From Mucilaginibacter sp. (GTDB lineage: Bacteria; Bacteroidota; Bacteroidia; Sphingobacteriales; Sphingobacteriaceae), in NCBI GenBank assembly GCA_025352225.1, contig JANXTT010000135.1, positions 17,603 through 81,602 on the forward strand: DNA of 64,000 nt, in the 5' to 3' direction. A model generated the notes under the pieces. That model saw only the letters and a list, made by a program, of their open reading frames with translations. It ran no database searches and had not been told where the DNA came from. A program made the position numbers and the translations under genes. How positions within the stretch are numbered: position 1 is the stretch's first letter; the number at the start of each line of letters is the position of its first letter. Shown here one piece after another: positions 33,897 to 41,346 of the stretch.

Positions 33897-34601
33897 TCTT
33901 ATTTCCATCCAATCTGAATATTGGATATTTCTAGCACGAGTACTACAACCTAAGCCTGAGCAGTGTTGAACTACGAATAAGATTCTATCATCGGAAAGTT
34001 CTATTGGCTTACCTATCGCTTCAAACATAGTTTCTTTCGGGATGATATTATAAATCTTACAAATGGCTTTGTATGCTTTCTTACCCATCGCAATTATATA
34101 TTTAGGCTCTATTATACCAATCAACTCTTTCAAATAAGGAAGAGTTTCGAGATACCACCTATCTTTAACAGAATTTGCCATCCCTTCTTTCTCTTTATTA
34201 TCTTTATCTAACTTACTTTGCTTAATACCTAAAATTGCGTTGGTAAAAAATAAACGTTGTTTGCTTTTGACGGTATAGTTAACTTCATGAAGAGAAAATG
34301 GTGGTCCTAATCTCTTGAAGAACTCGAGAATAGTTTGATTAGTGTCTAAATCTTTCTCTTTCTCCCAATTTTCTTTAAGGTTCTTACGCAAAGAAGCAGT
34401 ATCGCTAAAATCTTGACCGATAAACATGATTTCGGCGTCGAGGTTATTATGCCAAATCTCCCAAGGATTTATAACATCATACTCAAGATCAAATTCTTTA
34501 AAAATTTGATGAGGGTTTAAAAGTTGTTCTTTATCGGAAAATTCGTAAGTTTTGAATTGCGCTACTAATTCACTATAGCGTTGAGTTTTGGTCTTTTGCA
34601 T
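33876..34601 (-). CDS. Uracil-DNA glycosylase superfamily protein
   Basis: A 241-residue protein with the UDG fold landmarks: IMFIGQDFSD (motif A region, about 55-64), FFTNAILGIK (about 118), IIEPKYIIAMGKKAYKAI (about 164) and a motif B-like FVVQHCSGLGCSTRAR (about 210). The family excises damaged bases such as uracil. Here the catalytic motif A is QDFSD instead of the usual DPY/EAPG and motif B is QHCSGLG instead of HPSP, so it is a divergent member whose activity is unproven. It stands alone in an AT-rich segment, next to a decayed gene remnant. Confidence 0.65.
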   Translation of the reverse strand: MQKTKTQRYSELVAQFKTYEFSDKEQLLNPHQIFKEFDLEYDVINPWEIWHNNLDAEIMFIGQDFSDTASLRKNLKENWEKEKDLDTNQTILEFFKRLGPPFSLHEVNYTVKSKQRLFFTNAILGIKQSKLDKDNKEKEGMANSVKDRWYLETLPYLKELIGIIEPKYIIAMGKKAYKAICKIYNIIPKETMFEAIGKPIELSDDRILFVVQHCSGLGCSTRARNIQYSDWMEIRNIINPA

Positions 34602-34689
34602 AAATGTGGTGTTTAGAACATAATAACAGAAGGTGACTATATATTATTCTTCATCAGTGTTGGTTTATACTTATAACTAATATAGTCAC

Positions 34690-35286
34690 CTATAAACGAG
34701 TTGAGCAATCAGGCGTTTTTAAGCTAATTCGCCTTTTTTTATTAAAAAACGGCGAATTGCCAATAAGCATGGTTAGAACCCCCAAAAAAATGCCCCGTAT
34801 TAATATAAGTACTTCTCCACTAAAGGGAAGATAAGCTTTAAAACTGGCAACATTCTCGGAATATCCCATTTCCATACTGGTGATATGGATTATAAATGAC
34901 TCAAAAAGCCACCCCGAGCTCATTAAAATAGTTACTGCCAATATAAAATAGATATTATTATCCGCTTTTTTGAATAACAAAATAAGTGGGAGAATAGAGA
35001 TCAACGTCATAATCCAAAATATAATATTATAGGCCCCTGTAGCGCGTTCCCGAAAAGATGTAGTATAGACATTTGAATTTTCTGGTAAGAAAAATAAGAG
35101 CAGGAACAATACTGTAATTAAAATAGAATAAGACAGCAATACCCACCTGATAATACTAACAGCATTTTGTGTTTGGAAATTCTTCTTAAATAGTTTCCGG
35201 CTGAAAATTATGACAAGAATACTTATAGAAATCCCCCTGATAAAATAAGTACCGATTAACTCAGTAATTTCAATAAATGTTCCCAT
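34690..35286 (-). CDS. Hypothetical six-helix membrane protein
   Basis: A 198-residue integral membrane protein with about five or six hydrophobic helices (near 10-28, 45-66, 85-104, 110-128 and 155-180). I do not recognise the family. It carries no catalytic motif that I can see and has no operon partner; composition is AT-rich like the UDG-like neighbour. The 235-bp gap after it (35287-35521) shows no gene. Confidence 0.55.
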   Translation of the reverse strand: MGTFIEITELIGTYFIRGISISILVIIFSRKLFKKNFQTQNAVSIIRWVLLSYSILITVLFLLLFFLPENSNVYTTSFRERATGAYNIIFWIMTLISILPLILLFKKADNNIYFILAVTILMSSGWLFESFIIHITSMEMGYSENVASFKAYLPFSGEVLILIRGIFLGVLTMLIGNSPFFNKKRRISLKTPDCSTRL

Positions 35287-35521
35287 TACATTTCTTTAAG
35301 AATGTGTTCCATTTTACAATTATAACTTAAAATACCAAATTATACTATGAATTGCTCTTAAGGATAGTAGTAAGCAAAAAAATCCTGAAGAATAAATCAC
35401 TGAATATCAGAAGCAGGAATAATTTTCTTCATTTTCTCACTTTTATTTAGCGTTATAAAATACACTATAAAAATATTATATTTATGGGGAATAACACTTA
35501 TTAATCTAAAACATAAACCGT

Positions 35522-36583
35522 ATGGAAATGGACATGTGCCTGCCCGCGATACCCGCTATTGCAGGCTCTTCAACAATTGCTAATATTACCGAGTTTAGTT
35601 TAAACTGGCCTGTAGATAATCCTAAACAACTAGGGTCAACGCATGAATTGGTTATAAGCGATGAATTTATTTTTGTTACCGGGCAAAAAATGCATAAGCT
35701 GGCCAAGTTTAATTACAAAGGCGAATTGCTGGAGTATTATAACATGCCTGATGGCAGTGGCCCTCATGGCATTCTGATCGATAAAAAAGGCCAGCTTTGG
35801 GTGTCTCTGGAATTTAACGGCGAAGTGGTTCGGCTTGATGAAAATGGTTACATTGTACAATGTATTGATGTAAAAATGTATCCCAATAAGGATAAAACAC
35901 AACCAATTAATACGGCCCCACACGGCATAGGTTTGGATGCCGACGGCGAAACCATATGGTTTACCGGAAAGCGCACCAGTACTATTGGTAAAATTTCTCC
36001 GGAAGGTATGGTAGAACATTTTCAATTACAAACGCTGGCCTCGTTACCTATCTTTCTTTTTGCAGGCAAAAGCAGCGGTATGTGGGGAACTGAACTATTT
36101 GGTAACTGCATTTTAAATATTTCGCCGGATGGCAAGGTGAATGAATACCCCATCCCCACAACAGGGAGTAGGCCAATTGCTGTTATTAGCGACCCTGTTG
36201 AAAACTGCATGTGGTTTACCGAAGAAGCAGGCGTTAAGATTGGGAAAATAGATGCCGATGGTAGCATTAGTGAATACCCGGTTCCGGCTCTTCAAAAAAA
36301 TGATATCCTTGCTTCTCTGAGTTTTGATGCCGAAATGAACTTATGGGTACAGGTATATGTAGATAGCAATAACCCGCAACCCAAGGGCAACGATTATATA
36401 CTTAAATTTGACAAATCTATCAGGCAGGCATGTGGTAAAACATTAACAGGCGTGCCCTATGAAACACATATTATTCCGAGTCGTATGTCAATGATGCACC
36501 GAATCAGGAAGGATGGTGCCGATAATTTATGGTTTACCGAGATGATGACAGATAAGTTAGGCAAAATTACTTTAAAGGCATAA
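35522..36583 (+). CDS. Streptogramin lyase-like (Vgb-fold) beta-propeller protein
   Basis: A 353-residue seven-bladed beta-propeller. Repeated blade motifs are visible: GPHGILIDKKGQLWVSL, APHGIGLDADGETIWFTG, RPIAVISDPVENCMWFTE, ILASLSFDAEMNLWVQV and IRKDGADNLWFTEMMTDKLGKI. This is the virginiamycin B lyase fold, but most family members are not antibiotic-cleaving, so the activity is uncertain. No signal peptide is seen; Met1, Met3 and Met5 are alternative starts. It converges on the LodA/GMC operon with a 66-bp gap, and may work with it, for instance as a lyase or lactonase acting on an oxidised product. That link is inference from position. Confidence 0.75.
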   Translation: MEMDMCLPAIPAIAGSSTIANITEFSLNWPVDNPKQLGSTHELVISDEFIFVTGQKMHKLAKFNYKGELLEYYNMPDGSGPHGILIDKKGQLWVSLEFNGEVVRLDENGYIVQCIDVKMYPNKDKTQPINTAPHGIGLDADGETIWFTGKRTSTIGKISPEGMVEHFQLQTLASLPIFLFAGKSSGMWGTELFGNCILNISPDGKVNEYPIPTTGSRPIAVISDPVENCMWFTEEAGVKIGKIDADGSISEYPVPALQKNDILASLSFDAEMNLWVQVYVDSNNPQPKGNDYILKFDKSIRQACGKTLTGVPYETHIIPSRMSMMHRIRKDGADNLWFTEMMTDKLGKITLKA

Positions 36584-36603
36584 CCAATTAGTAAGGATAT
36601 AAT

Positions 36604-36634
36604 AAACTCCCCGGATGCCTTTTCCGGAGAGTTT
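36604..36634. terminator. Hairpin between convergent genes
   Basis: AAACTC-C-CCGGA pairs with TCCGG-A-GAGTTT (11 pairs, one mismatch) with loop TGCCTTT. There is no long T-run, but it sits between the convergent propeller gene and the ferritin-like gene and is close to symmetric, so it may act in both directions. Confidence 0.5.
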
Positions 36635-36649
36635 ATGCAATTTGTTTAC

Positions 36650-37855
36650 CTATTCCGCTACTGGTTTTTCAAACTCAAATGTAGGCCCTGCCATCATGCC
36701 GGAGCCCTTTATCGGGATATTCATTAATTCTATGGCCAGGTATTTCAATTTATACATCAGGCCCATGCCTTTCATCAATTGTTCGGGGGCACCGTTACAG
36801 GCCATGTGTATCTGGTCAAGCAATTGCGTATAAGCCATATTAAAAGCTCTGGCCTTCGCTAATAAATCGGGTTGGTGCCGATAGTCATCAAGTTTAGGGT
36901 TCGTTTTCATATTATGTACCTCGCCCCAGTCAACTATAATTGGCTCTCCTGTTGGGCCACTTTTTGGCGTGTCGGTAGGGGCGTACATCCTTTTCTGCAA
37001 AATTTCATTAAATCTGAAATAGTGCGCGTATTCGGTAGTTTGTCCAAATAGTTTTTTGTCAGAATCTTCAATTGTATCGTCAATGCCTTCGCCCTGGCCT
37101 ACAATCTCCTGTATGGCTTCGCGGGCGTTTTCTATAGAATATACCGGAACAATCATTCCACCGCTACCATAATAATGCTCCTGTGTGAGTTGTCTTTTTT
37201 TCCTTTCCGGATCGTTGGTAAAAATACCGCCTTTGGTATGCTTATTTACATATTCAATACCCAGCATAATAGCCATGTAAAACTGGCCGATGGTTTGGTA
37301 GCCCGGGTCGGCAAACAAAAGGTTTCCCGTTTCGTTTTTTTCGTGTTTAGGTAAGGGAGGCGCGGGTTTCTCTATCTTTAAAAAAACATTGACACTATCT
37401 TCCGAAAATTTTTCGAGGCCCACAATAAAAGCTTTGTCGCTGCCGGGCAGGTAGCCGGGATATTCGGGGATAAAATCTTTTTTATTGATAACCGGTTCGC
37501 CCCCAATAGCGTTCAATATATTAGCGGCAAGTACCATATGCAACATCTCTTCTACCACAACACTCCTGATGATGGTTGACGCGACCGCATTAGTGCCCTC
37601 TTTAATAGAATAAAGCGCGCAAAGGTATGGTGGAATGGTGGAGTGCTCCAGCTCAATAGCAATTTGAAGGTTTCGCTTCAAATCATCCAGCGTCTTTATC
37701 ATCGGTTCGGACGATACATCATCTGCAATTCCGCCACTTTTTGTCAGCAAAGTAATTTCCGGAACGGCCGGTAGATCCTTAATCAGCATTTGGCGTTTGG
37801 GATTATTAGGCTGAGTATCGGTTTGGGTATAGGTTTTGTTCAGTAGGTCGCTCAT
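36650..37855 (-). CDS. Ferritin-like protein of the VioB/RebD (iminophenyl-pyruvate dimer synthase) family
   Basis: A 401-residue protein starting at ATG 37855, four bases after the GMC gene stop; a TTG 15 bases earlier is a weaker alternative. It has a ferritin-like fold with diiron-type ligands: LQIAIELEHSTIPPYLCALY (about 68-87), IIRSVVVEEMLHMVLAANIL with ExxH (about 103-122) and later TEYAHYFRFNEIL. This family includes the N-terminal part of VioB/RebD, which couple two amino-acid-derived imines in violacein and rebeccamycin synthesis, but stand-alone members are uncharacterised. It is the last gene of a six-gene redox operon. It could act on the imine or keto product of the LodA-like oxidase; this is inference. 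Confidence 0.75.
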   Translation of the reverse strand: MSDLLNKTYTQTDTQPNNPKRQMLIKDLPAVPEITLLTKSGGIADDVSSEPMIKTLDDLKRNLQIAIELEHSTIPPYLCALYSIKEGTNAVASTIIRSVVVEEMLHMVLAANILNAIGGEPVINKKDFIPEYPGYLPGSDKAFIVGLEKFSEDSVNVFLKIEKPAPPLPKHEKNETGNLLFADPGYQTIGQFYMAIMLGIEYVNKHTKGGIFTNDPERKKRQLTQEHYYGSGGMIVPVYSIENAREAIQEIVGQGEGIDDTIEDSDKKLFGQTTEYAHYFRFNEILQKRMYAPTDTPKSGPTGEPIIVDWGEVHNMKTNPKLDDYRHQPDLLAKARAFNMAYTQLLDQIHMACNGAPEQLMKGMGLMYKLKYLAIELMNIPIKGSGMMAGPTFEFEKPVAE

Positions 37856-37859
37856 GATT

Positions 37860-39734
37860 TCAATGTTCAAGTTGTTTAAGAATATTTTCTGCCGCGCTAA
37901 ACGCTAAAGCAGTCATTGTTAATGTTGGGTTGGATGTACCCAGTGTAGGCATATTTCCGCATCCGGCCAGAAACAGGTTTGAATGATCCCAGCAACGCTG
38001 CTCCTTATTAACCACAGAGTCTTGCTTGGTAAATCCCATCCGATGCGTTCCAACAATGTGCCCTGCCCCGCGGAAGGTATACCCCTGCCCTTTATATACA
38101 ACATAATCCGGATCAGTTACCGGGTTATACACCGTATGATCTTCGAGATCATTGGCCGCGAATATTTGATCAGATACAATTTTAGCGGCCTCAAATGCCT
38201 TGAGCATATAGTCGCCCACGTTGTAATTTATAACCGGTTTATAATTGCCAAGTGGATCCACATATTCGGGGTCAATGGTTACCCTGTTATCAGGATCAGG
38301 CGTTTGTTCAACCTCAAAATGCAAAAGTACCTGCCGGGTTACAACCTCGTTAATGTGCGTACGTAAGGCTTTGCCGAAGAGCCCGTTAGCAATAGCGGTA
38401 CTCACATCCGAGCCTGGCGAGAATACAGGCCAGCTCCATCCCCAGTTATCTATAGGTGATATCCATGCAGCATGCTCGCTCCTGAAATCACCATCACGAA
38501 AAGTAGGGATATTGGTAGTTGAGCCTGGCCCCCTGTATGGGTATACTTTTTCTTTAGATAAGCCCCAGGTTAACATAACCAGGTGACCCATCAGGTTACG
38601 GCCCACCTGGTCGCTGGAGTTTGCTGCATCAGATGCTAATAATATTTTAGCGTTTTCAATGGCGCTGGCAGCAAGTACATAAACATGTGCTGTGGCCAAA
38701 CCGGTTGTGTGCTCTGGTTCGCCGGGGTTAGTATACCGTTTATATGCTATCCCGGTAACCTGTTGGGTTTTATCGTCAATAATAACCTTTGACACTACCG
38801 CTTTTGTCAGGATATTCAGGTTTTTCTGATCTGCTTTTTTTAATGTTTTTAAGGCATTGTACTTTGCTTGTACAGGGCAAATGGGTACACAACTGGCATT
38901 GCCTTCGCACCTTTCGCCGGTATAGGGGTCCCATAATGATGGAAGGTTACTGTAAGGATCGGCGTGTTCAATCTTTAATTTCTTTTCGCGGTTATTCCAT
39001 ACAATTTTACTGTAAGGATAGTCTGTATCAGGAACTGAATTTCGGCCCTGAGGGGTACTGATACAGCTAAGCTGGTAAGTTTTACCATGCAAATTCACTT
39101 TTAATTTATTTGTTTTTTTGCTGATCACCGCGTCCAGATAGCTTTGTGGGATCTTTTTCATCGGAAAAACATATTGCTGCCCAAAAAAGTCGGGGGTTAT
39201 GCCCGGATAGTTTTGATCGTGCACATCACCCGAAACACCAATCTCCAGTTCGGCCATTTGGTAATAGGGTTTCAAATCGTCATAACTAATTGGCCAATCT
39301 ATACTTTGCCCATAAACAGATTTCATTTTAAAATCATTAGGAAGCATGCGGAGCGTAGTTCCTAACCAATGCAGGGTAGTGCCACCGGGCCCTCTCACGC
39401 AATCGCTGGCAAAGGGTAAGGGTCCCTTTTGCACCAGGTAACCCTTAGTGGATGTTTTACCGGGTTGTAGTTTTACAATATCAAGCACATCAATTGATGG
39501 CGCGTCTTTCAAGTCGGGATAGGGAGAGTTGGGCGCCTTAGCAGGAGCCTTATAAAAGGTTTCCAGGTAGTTTTGGTAAGCATTGTAAGCAGCTTCGCCC
39601 TCCAGGGCAATACCCGCTTCTAGTCCGGCTTCGAGTATCAATACTCTTTTACCTGCAAGTGTTAATGTTTTTGCAATAACCGCTCCCGAAATACCGGAGC
39701 CTACAATTACTACATCATATTGAATTGATTCCAT
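37860..39734 (-). CDS. GMC-family FAD oxidoreductase with iron-sulfur cysteine motif
   Basis: A 624-residue flavoprotein. The FAD site is DVVIVGSGISGAVIA at 7-21, the second GMC motif GPGGTTLHWLGTTLRM begins at 115, and the C-terminal active site has GAGHIVGTHRMG and GTSNPTLTMTALAF. Cys276, Cys282 and Cys286 in CEGNASCVPIC show the C-x5-C-x3-C spacing that binds a [3Fe-4S] cluster in the large subunit of FAD-dependent glucose dehydrogenase. No signal peptide is seen. The gene before it encodes the matching small-subunit family, so the two likely form a dehydrogenase passing electrons outward. The substrate is unknown. Confidence 0.85.
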   Translation of the reverse strand: MESIQYDVVIVGSGISGAVIAKTLTLAGKRVLILEAGLEAGIALEGEAAYNAYQNYLETFYKAPAKAPNSPYPDLKDAPSIDVLDIVKLQPGKTSTKGYLVQKGPLPFASDCVRGPGGTTLHWLGTTLRMLPNDFKMKSVYGQSIDWPISYDDLKPYYQMAELEIGVSGDVHDQNYPGITPDFFGQQYVFPMKKIPQSYLDAVISKKTNKLKVNLHGKTYQLSCISTPQGRNSVPDTDYPYSKIVWNNREKKLKIEHADPYSNLPSLWDPYTGERCEGNASCVPICPVQAKYNALKTLKKADQKNLNILTKAVVSKVIIDDKTQQVTGIAYKRYTNPGEPEHTTGLATAHVYVLAASAIENAKILLASDAANSSDQVGRNLMGHLVMLTWGLSKEKVYPYRGPGSTTNIPTFRDGDFRSEHAAWISPIDNWGWSWPVFSPGSDVSTAIANGLFGKALRTHINEVVTRQVLLHFEVEQTPDPDNRVTIDPEYVDPLGNYKPVINYNVGDYMLKAFEAAKIVSDQIFAANDLEDHTVYNPVTDPDYVVYKGQGYTFRGAGHIVGTHRMGFTKQDSVVNKEQRCWDHSNLFLAGCGNMPTLGTSNPTLTMTALAFSAAENILKQLEH

Positions 39735-39761
39735 AATTTTAAGAGATATTTAAGATGATAA

Positions 39762-40178
39762 TTATAGCGGAGGCATGTTCCAGGAGCCAAAACCGGGCTG
39801 TTTTGCGCCCGGCGGATGTGTTTGGGCAGCATCCCAAACCAACCCTTGTATGTACGCCTGTCCCGAAATTACTGTATTTCCCCAGTTGCCTGTATACCAC
39901 ATTGTTATAATTGACCCCGCTATGCCATTGTATGCCGAGACTGGCATAAGCATAGAAGCTATTGCCTTTTCTGTTGATGCGATATCATTTCTGTTTTGGT
40001 GTAAAATTATTTCAACGGCTTTAAAAAAATAGCTAAAATCATCCTGACTGCTATTTGCCTGTAAGGCCTGATAATAGGTATCCAGCATGCCGGTTGCCAG
40101 CAGTTCGGCTTCGTTAAAGCCAGTTAGCCAAACTGATATTTCAGTGAATAAGGTAATGTGATCTGTAGGTGTTTTCAT
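39762..40178 (-). CDS. Sugar/gluconate dehydrogenase small subunit-like protein (PF12318 type)
   Basis: A 138-residue protein ending in the strongly conserved block SAYNGIAGSIITMWYTGNWG, AYIQGLVWDAAQTHPPGAKQPGFGSW. This is the signature of the small subunit of membrane-bound FAD sorbitol/fructose/gluconate dehydrogenases. Those subunits usually carry a twin-arginine signal that exports the flavoprotein partner; here the N-terminus (MKTPTDHITLFTEISVW) has none, so the complex may stay in the cytoplasm. It lies 27 bp before the GMC gene. It is the best clue that the GMC enzyme is a multi-subunit dehydrogenase. Confidence 0.85.
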   Translation of the reverse strand: MKTPTDHITLFTEISVWLTGFNEAELLATGMLDTYYQALQANSSQDDFSYFFKAVEIILHQNRNDIASTEKAIASMLMPVSAYNGIAGSIITMWYTGNWGNTVISGQAYIQGLVWDAAQTHPPGAKQPGFGSWNMPPL

Positions 40179-40251
40179 TGGTTAACGATACGGTTAATGT
40201 TGCTTTTTTTGAATAGAAATTATTGTTATCTGTGATTTCGGTTTTGGTTGA

Positions 40252-41346
40252 TCAGGCAGATTTTAAAATGTTTGCTGTTTGCCTTCTCTGCCAATAAGGA
40301 TGCGCGGGCCACCTGTTTTCTTGCAGGTATATGTTGTTCCGTTGGGATTGGTAAATCTGTATGGCCAAGCCTATTTTTTTATCATATTCCGCAACGGCAG
40401 ATGTGGAGCCAGCCAGGCTTTGGCTGGCTGTAAGGGCGGCGTCAATACCGCTGCGTAAAGCAAAGGCTATTCCATGAGCCGCAAGGGGGTCCATGGTGCA
40501 TGCGGCGTCACCCGTAGCGAGCCAGCCCGGGCCCGAAAACTGGGTAAGGCTACTGCCGCCGGCCGGAGTTAATTGCAATGGCATAGCTAGCTTATAGCAT
40601 TGATTGGGTACGCGGTGCTTTATAAATAGTGTTTCTTCCTTTTTTAAATTCCAATAAGCTACATCTTGCAGATCAGCGCGTTGGTGAAGGTCAGGGTCTG
40701 TAAAGAAAACACATACGGTTTTGTCGCCCGCTGCGGCTACATACCACCAACCATCGTTAACGGCTTCAACTGTGCTGTGCACACTTTTTAGAGGCTTGTT
40801 GGTATCTAATAGCATCATCACGGCTACCTGCTGATCATCAACCGTGCGCTTAATGCCCAACTGCCTGCTAAACCAACTGTTACGTCCACCGGCATCAATA
40901 ATGATGGGGGCCGTAATATCAAGGATCCCGTTGTGATAGTGCCAGTTGCCTTGCTGGTTTCTATGCAAGCTTACTGTTCTGGCAGCATTGATAAACGCCA
41001 CCCCGGCATGTTTAGCTTTACTATACAACATGTGGTTGAACTTAGGCCGGTTAATATACCATCCATTACCCATCGCCGATTGTATAAAATCATAATAAGA
41101 AAGTTTGTTATTACCCCAGCTTGAGCAGTTGCCATAGCAGGGGCTATGCTCATCGGCAATAAACTCATTTAAAAGGCCCAGTTCTTTTATGGAAAGCAAA
41201 GCCGAGGAAGTTAAACTTTCCCCGGCCCGCATAGGTTGCTGATTTGGCTGACGCTGCATAACCGTTACGGCTTTGCCCAGCCGCTTTAAAGTAATAGCAG
41301 CCGCAAGCCCCGACGGCCCATCGCCTATGATCACCACATCGGCCAT
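40252..41346 (-). CDS. lodB: LodB-like FAD-dependent maturase of a quinoprotein oxidase
   Basis: A 364-residue flavoprotein. The dinucleotide motif GDGPSG is at 8-13, a GES motif at 42-44, and the second FAD motif GWLATGDAACTMDPLAAHGIA near 285. The fold is shared with flavin-dependent halogenases and geranylgeranyl reductases, but the halogenase WxWxIP signature is not seen (the region reads DGWWYVAA). LodB/GoxB proteins are needed to build the cysteine tryptophylquinone cofactor of LodA/GoxA. The ATG overlaps the LodA-like stop by one base (TAATG), which fits that dedicated partnership. Confidence 0.82.
   Translation of the reverse strand: MADVVIIGDGPSGLAAAITLKRLGKAVTVMQRQPNQQPMRAGESLTSSALLSIKELGLLNEFIADEHSPCYGNCSSWGNNKLSYYDFIQSAMGNGWYINRPKFNHMLYSKAKHAGVAFINAARTVSLHRNQQGNWHYHNGILDITAPIIIDAGGRNSWFSRQLGIKRTVDDQQVAVMMLLDTNKPLKSVHSTVEAVNDGWWYVAAAGDKTVCVFFTDPDLHQRADLQDVAYWNLKKEETLFIKHRVPNQCYKLAMPLQLTPAGGSSLTQFSGPGWLATGDAACTMDPLAAHGIAFALRSGIDAALTASQSLAGSTSAVAEYDKKIGLAIQIYQSQRNNIYLQENRWPAHPYWQRRQTANILKSA

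Noticed and set aside
35522..36583. Antibiotic resistance gene (virginiamycin B lyase)
   Set aside because: The propeller fold is clear, but I cannot verify the catalytic residues, and most chromosomal members are not resistance genes.
40252..41346. Flavin-dependent halogenase
   Set aside because: The WxWxIP motif is not seen, and the one-base overlap with a LodA-like gene favours the LodB maturase role.
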